NCBI GenBank assembly: GCA_016806645.1
Contig: JACSYO010001980.1
Coordinates: 3,238,501 to 3,302,500, forward strand
Direction: 5' to 3'
DNA: 64,000 bases
Source of the DNA: Ophiodon elongatus
Taxonomy: Eukaryota > Chordata > Actinopteri > Perciformes > Hexagrammidae
Part shown: piece after piece, positions 1-10,700 of the stretch
How the letters are laid out: the number at the start of each line of letters is the position of its first letter
How positions within the stretch are numbered: the first letter of the stretch is position 1
Position numbers and translations under genes: made by a program
Notes under the pieces: generated by a model
Database searches by the model: none
What the model was told of the DNA's origin: nothing
Seen by the model: the letters and a program-made list of their open reading frames with translations, nothing else

Positions 1-1560
1 AATCAATTGTTAGTCACAGCCATATTATATTTAGAAATTATTATTGTATTTTCATTATCATTGTGGCTAGTCAAGCTACGCAGTAATATGTACAACAAGC
101 TTAAAAAAGTGATGATTCACTGAAAACACCAAAATCTGAATACACCACCATCAAGCGAAGCCAACCACAACTCAGATGACTACTAATACTGTATTAACCT
201 ACAAACCATCCGCAGCAGCCAGGTACTGCTCTGAAAGGGGAGACTAGATATGACTTTGCTGTGAGCCCAAGTCAATCCTATTACTGTCATATTCCATTTT
301 CAGCCTGCACTGTGAAATAATCCGCTGGCTAGTCAAATGAACACAGCCACAGACAGACATCGCGGGCAATACTGGTCCATGCACCGGATGTTGCTTCAAT
401 TTTCTATCTAACCTATTTTGACTTCCATTTCTATTTTAAATGTATTACTTTAACCGTTCATCACTCAGCTCTGTGGACACAGATTGTGGGGTTAGGAAAA
501 AGGTTAGTTTCACTGTGATTTCCCCTTTGTTGTTGATTTTAACAAACAGCAGGAATCCTTCTTCCTTTCTATTTCCCCCCAAGTATATACAAGCAATATT
601 CTTACCCAGTACACCCCTCTCTTCACTCACCGGGCTATGTATGGGAATAGCTTTAATCTCTACACAGGAAGTTATAGCAGCGGGTAGCTTTTTTTTTTTT
701 TTAAAGAATGGATTTAAAGCATCTTACATTGCAAACTGACCGTAATCAACCTAAGACACATCTTAGGCACACTGCAATAATGCTATTTTCATCTCACATA
801 CACCCTGGTTCTCAACTCACACTATTTCAATAGACCTTATCTTCCTCTAAAGTTTAGAGATAGCCTAGAGGTTGCAAACCATTTAGCAACTAAACATTTG
901 CAGCACACATATAAACGGACTCTACGACAATGATGAGTTGTTGATTGTAATCATGGTTTTTTTCACCATATGCAGCATCTCTCCAAAAGCAACATCACGA
1001 GTCAACATCAGTGCAGGACCTTGTCAAAAAGAAGAAACACGTTACCTTACACAACACTCCCGGTAGCTGTCAAAACAGATGAGGACACGCAACAGCTACA
1101 GTGTGCAGCACTAGCTCCTCCAGCAAAAAAATGTAATCATCTGACAAAACTCAAGACCAATTTATATGGACTTCGAATAAATCTTAAAGACTGACAGTAG
1201 TTAATGAAATTGCTCCATTGATGCCAGAAAGGGTTTAAAGAACTGGATCTTGCAAAAGCTGGTTACGTTATTCCTCTAAGAACTAGCGCTCCGGTCAAGG
1301 TCATCCCTTGAAATAATTAAAATTCCCCAAAAATGGAAACTAGCAAGCTGCATGTCTGCAGTAGATAAGCCTGTTATGAGAGAGCTCCATGGCATTTGTT
1401 TTGTGGCAACACAAATGGGCAAAAAATAACAATTGAAAAATGAAATGTGCAATGAGCAACATGTCCTTCCACTTGGGCTAAAACAAGCAGTCCAACAACA
1501 AATTTATCGATTTACAGGTACAAAACATGTCGCCAACTCACCAGGCACCGCTTAGCTATA
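1..1560. other. non-coding, no gene recognised
   Basis: AT-rich sequence with only short random open frames and no exon with flanking splice sites that I can match to a family. If the CpG-rich block at 4.8-5.7 kb is the promoter of a minus-strand gene, this stretch would be part of its first intron. Confidence 0.5.
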
Positions 1561-1569
1561 GCTGAGCAG

Positions 1570-2260
1570 AACACTGGGTGGGGATTATTTAAAGCTGCAT
1601 TCGGTTTTCCGGTGGTCACTGGGAGCAAGCTCTCAAAAAGTTGACATGTTCCTATCTGAAAGGATTGTTAGCCAACAGTTTCCTACACATCCATCAGACA
1701 AGTGGCAACATTAGCATTCATTTGGAGTCATTTTGCTACTGATAAAAGTCCAATAACAACCAGGCCTTTTAGTTCTGTTTTGGTCTCAACCAACTCCTGA
1801 GGGAAATATCTGTATCTTTCAGCTGCTTAACGCTAGTCACTAACTTTGTCTGTCTGCCATCTGGTGCTGGACAGGTGGGATCTTCTCCACTGAAAACAGC
1901 TGCTGCTGCAAATTACCGCCTTGTTAAGTTGATTTGGCTAACGTGATGGCAAACAGTTTCCTACTTATACAACCAGCTGACACTGGGGACCATTATCGTT
2001 CACATTGAGTCATGTGTTTGGCCAACTGAACAATGCAAGACTAATGCTCACTCTCCCCTTTGCTCTGTTTTAGTCTCAATTAACTTCTAAGAATAACTAA
2101 TTGGGTCTTGAACAGCTAGATATTTGACCTTGCACAGCCGGTTGCTAACTCGGTCCATCTGCCATTGGGTGCTGAGCAGGTAGCGTTCATTGGATTTATC
2201 AGAGGGTTTCAGCTACCTACTGCTTCTAGAAACTAGAAAGTAGGTTGATTAGAGCAGTGA
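1570..2260. repeat. two diverged copies of a dispersed fish repeat, in tandem
   Basis: The stretch from about 1663 (CAACAGTTTCCTACAC, later GGTCTCAACCAACTCCTGAG and TCTGCCATCTGGTGCTG) is repeated in the same order from about 1935 (CAAACAGTTTCCTACTTAT, TAGTCTCAATTAACTTCTAA, TCTGCCATTGGGTGCTG). The unit is roughly 270 bp and the copies are clearly diverged. The sequence resembles a non-coding repeat scattered widely in teleost genomes; the family name is not known to me. Confidence 0.55.
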
Positions 2261-4830
2261 TACGTTGAAATTGCAGTCCGTAAAATAAAAACAAAAAGCA
2301 CAATGGAACTGCAGAGTTGAATGATAATTCTCTTGCACATGAAACAGAACTGGCTCCATGACCCACTTTTTACTCCTTACATCAATTTTGGGTGTTGCCG
2401 CTGGATTTTCCAGACAAGAGTGAACCAGGATACTCTCAGAAAAGCAAGCCTTGCTGCTGCCTGTCGGCTTTAATCTGATGGCCCTCTAGGATCTTACGGT
2501 AAAAGCCATGAAGGATTTTTCGTTGGGTTTTAATGACATACTTTCGCTCTTTTTGGAAGACTCCCAATCTTTTTTAAGATAATTTGGACTTCATGCCAAT
2601 GCTACATTTAGCAATATCATCAGTTTTGCCAAATTGGGCTTGTTCACTACCATTCCATTTTTTTTGTCATAAAAAAAGGAAAGAGACAGCTACTGTGTTG
2701 TGCCAAGAAATGACCACTTCAACATGTAAGAGTAAGAGTTTAGATTAGACATAAGTGGGCATCTTCCTTTCTGCCCATAAACAAGAGGCTATTCGTTTCT
2801 GTAGTTTTTCATTTCCAAAATAATCCTTTCAACCAAGAGCTAACATTTTTCTATATCAGGACCTGCCATCTGTCATCCACTATCCACTCAAACTATTGTA
2901 AAAGCCATACTTTGTCTTGGGTTAGGGATAGTATCAAAGGTTTGAGCTTTTGGGGATCATATTTGGAGCTTCCATAAGCCCTCTAGAACTGTGTTGAGGA
3001 TACACGCCAGGCAAGACATAAGTAGCTCTTTAGTGAAGCAGTTGACAAAATGTTGGTCAGAATTTATCAGCAGGATAAAAAAAACTGTTAAACATTAAGG
3101 AAAGTATGCAATTTCCATACAGTATTTTTGATTGCTTAAAAGATTAAGGTCAATGACACACTCAACAAACCCTCAATAATGAAATCATGTTTATCAAAGA
3201 AAAACTATCATTAATTTAAATTAATTTAAATTCAACAAATGTGGCTGCAAGGCAAAGTGTCTCTTCATATGTAATCTGGTTGTGATTGATGTATTTGATT
3301 TATTACATAAAAACTGAAAACTGACAGATGTTACATAAGTCTAATAAATCCTACAGTAAATGACTCTGCATGATGCATATATAACAATGTTGTTTTATAC
3401 TAAACTTTAACTATCAAAACCGTTACCAAAAAATATATAACATCATCATATTAACACTGAATAAGCGCTGTCTGCAATTGCCATAGGGAAGGAATCCAAA
3501 CTTTCCCTTATATACCAGAAATATCTGTCCATAACTACTCAACCTGCAGGCACTTCATCTATCTTAGTGTTTGTTTTTTTCCAGCAAATAAAACTTTACA
3601 TTTCTGGGATATTTTTTACTAATCCAAGTTATGCAAGACGAGTAGGAAAAAGTAAGTCGGTCTGACCCTGGCACGGCCTCAATGACAATGAGCAACTTAA
3701 GTTTAATCAGTCTGGGGTCTGGTTGTGACATAAGTCACAAAGTGTCATTGCATCAGCCGGAGTCAATCATCACTCCCCAGCTTGTTTTTGGATTATATTT
3801 GTCTGCTTCTCAGATCAAGCCAAAAATGACTTCTAATCCATCTGCATGAGGTCAAAATACCAACACAGTGTATGAACAGAGCTCTACTAATGCTCCAAAA
3901 AATGCAGGAAAGTGCAAAAAAAAAGTGTCTACTTTCACATCTGCCGCATGGTTTGTATGTACTTGAATTATTAATTTAGATAGCACTTTTAAAGTATAGT
4001 TCTCAAACAATGAATAGAACAAAAATGCACTGTATTGGTTATCATAACCAAACATTGTGTGATCCAACAGAGGGATGTTGAGACTGTTTGTGTGAATGCG
4101 GGGAAAAGCTAGTGTGATGTTACCAGCGCTGCCCCTGTGTCAATGAACCAGGTAAGTTTAATGAGTCTGGTGTTCAGTGTCATCAAACAGAACTCTCCTG
4201 CTTGTTTACACTATAAATATCAATGCAAAAAAAACTTGATGGCAGGTACAGAATGAAAACAACACTGACACATCTGCTCATCTAGCTATGAATGCCATAT
4301 TTCAAAATCTAGTCAAACTGTGGCAAATGTGTAGAGCAACGTTAACGAAAGGGAAGAGAGACGTCATTGCCATATTCGAATCATGCTGCCTGGCTGAATC
4401 AGAGTTATGATTGTGACAATTGAGCTCACGTTCCCGTTCAAAAATGATCCATCTCACTTCATCCAGGTCATCTCTTTTTACTGTCTCCCTTCACATTGCT
4501 CCATCGATGTGTGCTATTGAACGGCCCCCTCCTTTGCAAGTCAATCTGTAAACTATTACCTCGAGGGCAGTCCTCAGCCTGCATCCGTGCTGCCCCCAAA
4601 ACAGTAGTGTGCCAAATGCCTTCCCAGCAGGGGTGATGTGTGGTAAATCAGGCCAGTGTAACACCCTCGGGCAGTCGCAGGCTGCAGACCTGGTGCCTCC
4701 GTCTGGAGGCCCTTGCCAGCCCACCACCGTGGACTAGCATGCTCATCACTGCAGCATTCCTTTCAAAAAACACGGCCAGTAATGTTAGTGATGACTTGTT
4801 AAGCAAGAAAAGAAAAAAATGCACCTCCAA
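2261..4830. other. non-coding, nothing recognised
   Basis: AT-rich sequence without recognisable exons, RNA genes or transposon coding remnants. It may be intronic to a minus-strand gene whose first exon lies near 5.4 kb. Confidence 0.45.
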
Positions 4831-5690
4831 CAAACCACGCCGCGCGCGTATAGGCCTAATTATGTCGAGAAGCCAATGCGCACCGGGCTCTTCACCTGGA
4901 GCACAATCACCCAACAGCTGGGAGCTTTCCCTGCACAACAAGTAGCCGGGCCCACGGCTCCCAAACGCCCATACAAACACGGAGATGGTGCTCGAGATGC
5001 GTCGTGAGCATCCGTCGTGTGTAAAAAAAAAAAAAAAAAGAAGAAGGGAAATGCCCACACAAGCTGTGTCCTCGTCATCTTCGGAGGGCTTGCTAGTGCA
5101 GGCCGAGCTCGGCCACTTCCGACATGCAGGCTGAGCCGATGCTACGCGCTCCACAACGGCTCGTTTGTTCGTGCTTGTGCTATTTTACACGGTGAAGGCA
5201 TTTGTTGCTGCAGTGTTACCTTTTGGGGGGAGAGGGGGGGGGTCAGCGGAATAAAAAATAAAAAAAACGAGCCCAATATGTATCTCGCACAGCTGCTGGG
5301 ATGACCAACCTCGGGCCCGCTAGTCCCAGTAACTCCCAGTTCAGACGGCGTTAAACCCAACAACGGCCGTATTTACAAACACCTCCCTTTACCTTACCTC
5401 GAAATCGATTCTCGTCGCGTGTGGAGTCCTAATCTTCGTGAAATCGTGTCCATGACATGCTCTTCTTTCTTTTTTTTTTTTAAAGGGGGGAAGAGGAACA
5501 AAAATCGTCCCGTCCGCTACGGTCGCAGCATCAGCAGCAGCCCCCGTACAATGAAGCAGTGATGGCCGGTGGTGATGATGCTGGGAGCCCCGCCCTCCTC
5601 CCCGAGCAGTCAGAATGAGCTCACTGGTTTCCAGCTCAGCCGGCTCCTGTGCCGCCGCAGTCCATCAGCGCACGGCACAGAGTCTCCATA
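4830..5690 (-). promoter_or_regulatory. CpG-rich promoter-like island with possible first exon
   Basis: CpG dinucleotides are much denser here than anywhere else in the left 7 kb, as in vertebrate CpG-island promoters. On the minus strand an ATG at 5453-5451 opens 18 codons that run into a strong donor (TCGAG|GTAAGG, cut between 5398 and 5397). This would suit a first coding exon ending in phase 2, with the gene continuing left beyond the window. The short peptide is not one I recognise, so the gene cannot be named. Poly-A/T runs at 5022-5040 and 5470-5481 break up the island. A bidirectional or plus-strand promoter is not excluded. Confidence 0.35.
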
Positions 5691-5884
5691 ACGGGTCTTG
5701 GTGGTTCTGCGTGTGTCAAAGGGAAACATTGCAACGTGTCTATTACTAATACATTAAAACTGTGCAGCGTTATATGTTGTGTTGTCAATTCTTTTTTTTT
5801 CATATTTTCCTTTGCAGAACGTCCCTGCAACGTTTCTGATGTTTTATTTGCAACAATTTCTTTCATTTTCATTCAGTTGCAATG

Positions 5885-6660
5885 GCATCGTTGCCCGTTG
5901 TAGTTTTAGTAAAAATCATTCACAAAAGTTTGGAATCACCTTTTATATATCTTTTTATTTTTTATTTTTTTATGACACATTTAAATCTAAATGTAATTCT
6001 TACATTTGAAATCGTTTTGGCCTCAAAAGAAGAATGGAATTATTTAGACCTCCATTTAGTCGATGTCCCCACAGTGTTGTATAACAGGGGAGAATACTGT
6101 TGGAACTTGGAGTTTCAATTGGTTTTCCAGTCCACAAAGGTGTGAGTGACCCTCGATCATTACTTAAACACAAAAGTGCAGCTGGGCTCTGAATACTTTT
6201 TGGGAATCTATTTCTCTTTGAGCCCTCTATAGTCTAAGATTGAAGAGGTTTAAACTGTGCAACCCCTAGACTATAACATTTTATTTCTATTCTGAAGTTT
6301 GAAGAATAGATTTGGAAAAGCAACAAGCCTACCAGCTTTTTTATAGGCATTATTGTGCATAAGACACTGAAACAGGAACCTGTTCCTATATGCACACATG
6401 TTCAAATGTGCATGCTATAATACAATGACTGATGATGTCTTCTATTCTCATATAACTTTTGCTCAGAGGGATCTTTGTCTCTTACTGCCCTTTCAGTTGT
6501 CAGGTTGAAGGTTTTTTTTGCAAACCCTTCATATGTGTAAGGACGACTTTCTACAGCCTAAAAGCATGAAAGACAACTCAAAAATATAGAATAGTCCTCT
6601 CAGACATATTCCTGTCTCGATCATTCAAATGTTAATGACTTTGCCAATCAATTTGTTCAC
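5885..6660. repeat. short inverted-repeat element, family B copy 1 (diverged)
   Basis: Starts with a motif like CAAAAGTTTGGAATCACC, contains GGGGAGAATACTGTTGGAAC and ends near a CCTAAAAGCATGAAAGACAA block followed by a CTCTCAGACATATTC block. The same blocks in the same order occur at 47455-47970 and in part at 52265-52545, so this is a dispersed family. Copy 2 has terminal inverted repeats flanked by TA, suggesting a non-autonomous Tc1/mariner-like element. There is no coding capacity. Confidence 0.5.
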
Positions 6661-7500
6661 AATTACACATTATATCATTGTTTTCTGTCTCTGTTTTGAT
6701 GAATGCTCTTAAAACTATTGGGATTCTGGGGGACCCCAGTCCAAAGCACCCAATTCCACCTACAGTTTGTAGTTTAAAAATATGGAACTATTTATTGAGT
6801 TTATGTTTGACATAGGTCCTTATTTAAGGGCGGTATAGGGGGAGTATAGGGCACTTTGAAGAAAACAGACACACATTTAATCTTGTATCTATTGTCTAAA
6901 TTATCTGCAACTTTCCTAAAATAATAATAATATGTTGTTTCAGATGGCATTGATTACATATTTTTTTTGAAAATAAATAAGTTAACATCTTTGCTATGAG
7001 GGTTGTTTAAGTACAGTATGTTCACTCTTGTGGACGTATGTTATGTTGGTAGGAAAGTTTAACAAATTAACCTCAAAATGTACCATTTCATATATTTATT
7101 CGAAATTACAATTTATTCTCATTGCTACATGTTTTGCATTACAACATGTGTAATTGAATTGAAATGACTATATGCAATTTGTAAATCTGAAAAAGACGAA
7201 CAACCGTTTATTTGTGCTCTCTGTGTTGTACAATAACCTGTGTTGCGGGATAAACTGCCACCTAACGGTCAGTTCCAGCATTGTTGGAGTGTTCTCGTTC
7301 TGCGCTGATTTCACCAGACAAACAAAAAACAAACAGATTAATATATACAAGTAGAATATTGTAGTGCATGCGTCATTAATTATTGTGTCACCCTTAAAGG
7401 TTGATTCTCATCACATTGTTATTATACTAAACTGAATCATTTGTAGTGTTGTCTGAGTTAAAGAATCAAGGAAGGCAAATAACTCACTGATGACGTTTGA
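6661..7500. other. non-coding upstream region of the slc6a gene
   Basis: AT-rich sequence with no recognisable gene. It lies directly upstream of the promoter of the plus-strand transporter gene and may contain distal regulatory sequence, but none can be pointed to. Confidence 0.4.
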
Positions 7501-7509
7501 AGAGGGATC

Positions 7510-7570
7510 CATACGTATGCTTCCTTTGACGCCCTCCCCTAATGCCCATACGTATCTGCAACTTTATATA
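7510..7570 (+). promoter_or_regulatory. TATA box and twin ATACGTAT palindromes upstream of the slc6a gene
   Basis: A TATATA box lies at 7565-7570, about 200 bp before the ATG, placing a likely transcription start near 7595. Two nearly identical elements sit just upstream: a perfect 10-bp palindrome CATACGTATG at 7510-7519 and CATACGTAT at 7547-7555. A duplicated palindrome next to a TATA box looks like a dimeric transcription-factor site, but the factor is unknown. The rest of the leader to 7772 has no visible splice site. Confidence 0.4.
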
Positions 7571-7772
7571 GTTTAAATAGAGTGAAAAGACAAAGCCAAC
7601 AACATTCTCACTTCAACTGTGCACTCACGCGGTGCCGTTTGTCTGACAGTGGGAGAGGTAGCTAGAAGGAACAGTCAAATCCTTAAGTCTTGGGTACAGG
7701 GCAAAGTTGGCGCTGCTGAGTAATTCTAGGAAACTAACGCTGTTAAGGGATTTAAAGGGGGAAAAGACTGTC

Positions 7773-10700
7773 ATGAACGGAAAGAATGGCACCTGCACAG
7801 TTTCTGTGCCAAACAGAGACCCACAGAAGCCTACAGAGTTGGAGGGACGGGGTCATTGGGGGAATAAAGCAGAGTTCATCCTGACCGTGATGGGCGCAAT
7901 AATCGGACCTGGCAATGTATGGAGGTTCCCATACCTGTGCTACAGAAACGGCGGAGGCGAGTGATTTTAAGCATCTGTTGCTGTATATACAGTATGTATA
8001 TATATTGCTCGGTGCATTAGGAAGTAAAAACAATCTTTTTTTGCAGGTGTGTTCTTCATACCATACATCTTGTTCATGTTGTCATGCGGAATCCCCTTAT
8101 TCTTCCTTGAGACTGCCTTAGGACAATACACCAGCCAGGGGAGTGTCACGTGCTGGAGAAAGATTTGTCCGCTTTTCCAAGGTAAATAAAATGACTTTTT
8201 TTTCCCGTTTGCAAACATTGTCGTTATATTTGTCAAGTGGCTTGTCATCTTTTAAGCGGACATGCAGTGCGCGTAATTGCGCACGAAGTCTTTTCGACCA
8301 TATCCTTTGTCACCCGATTGTCTTGGAGCAAATACAATAATTTATGCTTTGTCTTTAATCATAGCATGTTTATCGTCTACGTTATTTACGTTTTGCACCG
8401 GTCACTCTGTACCCAAAATACATTGTTGAGTGTAACAACACAATATTATCTGTGCGCCAAACTAACTTGTATTTTTTTTTTCCAGGCATGGGCTATGCCA
8501 GTCAATTAATCATCACATTCAGTGCCACCTCATATGTTATCATCATTGCATGGGCATTCTTTTACCTGTTCTCATCCTTCAGCGCGGATTTGCCTTGGGC
8601 CACATGTGGACACGACTGGAACACAGGTACGCTGTCCTCCAGCTTTTGGCGAGGGCTTCGGACGCCTGTAGGGGAAAAAATATAGTTTATAAAATTACCC
8701 CAACAATTTATATGAAGACTTTCCTCTTAGCGGAGAAGTTGGAAGTACGGATTAGATAACTCATTCCAGTGCAATGTTGTTGGGGAAAAAAACTGTGGGT
8801 GTTATGTACAACGCTGGGGATTTAATGTGTAACTCTTGCAGTGATAATTTAAAGCACCACGGATAGAAGAGTCTGTTAAATCTCTTAGTCTCCATTGTTG
8901 CTGTTTTGAGTGTAATGCAATGATTTTCATAATTAGCATGTTATTATATCTGTGGGACACAACGAAGCATGTTTTAAGTTCAACTTTAAATTTAAAAAAA
9001 ATTAGCATTTTTTTTTACTCCCAGCGTTTTGTTTTCTGATACTAGACTCATGTCTGGACATCAACCATCCAAATCTGAGCCTCAGCATGACATCCAGACT
9101 GAATACCACTCTTCCTGTTGTGGAGTTCTGGGAGTAAGCATGTAGTCAACTCAAACAAATTGAATTGAATGCTAATTCTTCTTTCAATCCCTTCCCTGTC
9201 TTCTCCGCTCCCTTTCTCTTTTCTCAACTGTCAGACAGCCTGAGTCTGCCACTGGTCTGGAGGGACAGGTGGAGAAAAAAAGTGCACCAGCTGCACGTGG
9301 TGGGGCACCAGCTTGCAAGAAAGTGTTCTAACATCTGGTGCCGTTATACGTCATTGCACCACGATTTTGCCACTAGAGGAGCATCTATGAAGGGCACTAC
9401 CTCACGTTTTGTGGAAGGGCACGTTGTAGCTACCATAGAGGCATCTGATAGTGCACTTTATCATACTTCTCTACTGGAAAGTGGGCACTTTATCGTATTT
9501 TTCCTACCATATACATCCAAGAGAGCCTTTTTTTTTGCTGCGTTTTTCATTTTACCTCCCCTCCAGGCCACCTCTGATTTTCTCTCCTGTTGCTTTCTGT
9601 CACTCATCTACCATCTCATGCTGATGCTCAGTTTTCCAGTCTCTCTCTAACCCTTCCCTTACACCTATAATTATATTGTTTGCTCTCCCACACCATTGCT
9701 CCCCTTGTACCTTCTCTGTCCAGGCGCCGGGTTTTGAAACTCTCTGGTGGCATTGAGGAGGTCGGTAGCCTGAGGTGGGAGCTGGTCTTGTGTCTTATCC
9801 TGACCTGGGTCATCTGCTACTTTTGCATTTGGAAGGGCATCAAGTCAACAGGAAAGGTTAGCTCTTTTAAGACATATTTTTTCACAAATCTCCCCTAAAC
9901 ACTGGTATAAATAAAGTTTTTATGTTATTTTCATGAATTTCAAGTTATTTAAAAATCAAATTCAAGTTATTTTAGAGTTAGTATTAAACCTGACATCTAC
10001 ACAGATCAATAGGACATTATCTCTCACTGGCTTAGTGGCTTCCCACCATAAAGAGTTATGTTGGTTACAATGCACTTCAAAGCTGGAGCCCCCACTGTCA
10101 GTAACTGATACCAGGTCTCTGCAGTGTGCAATTTACGTTGTACAAATTCATGTTTGTGGGTATGATTGTTGTTACTGTAGCACACACAGCTCACATGCTT
10201 ATCAAAAATGTATGCATGAAACATTTTAGTTTTAACAGTAATGTAATAGTAATTAATTACATTTTTCATTTAGAAAAAAATGCCACTGAAATCATTATGT
10301 ATTAATCACAAAATGTAGTTGTACAGTAAAATATATTACATATATGTGCTCAACATTTTTATGACACTGAAGGCAGGTTATTAAAACAGCAGTTTTTTTT
10401 TATTACACACTACTCGCAGTTGTTACATTATCACCACCTTTGTATGGTGGAGGGGTCTGTGTGTATACCTGTGAATCTGGGATCTGTGTCGTGGGGGGTA
10501 ACGAGCCCCTGGTACGGTCGTCCAAGTAAAATTTGTGCCTGGTGAGGTGTCAGACTAAGAGTGAATTTTGGACCCAAGACAGCAAATTACAGATGGGACC
10601 ACGTGAGCTATGTTTTGGCCTGAGGCGACAGGTGTTTGGATCAGATCCGATACTTAACTTATGATCCTGCAACTGTCAGCACTACAGGAACTTTTGATGT

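Noticed and set aside
4648..5154. 168-codon minus-strand open frame in the CpG-rich region
   Set aside because: It contains a poly-Phe run from a poly-A tract and no domain; open frames are expected by chance in GC-rich DNA.
7707..7772. N-terminal extension of the slc6a protein from TTG at 7707
   Set aside because: TTG is not a normal eukaryotic start; the first ATG in frame is at 7773 and gives the usual family N-terminus length.
9165..9650. 161-codon plus-strand open frame
   Set aside because: It lies within slc6a intron 4, has no splice continuity with the gene and no family resemblance.
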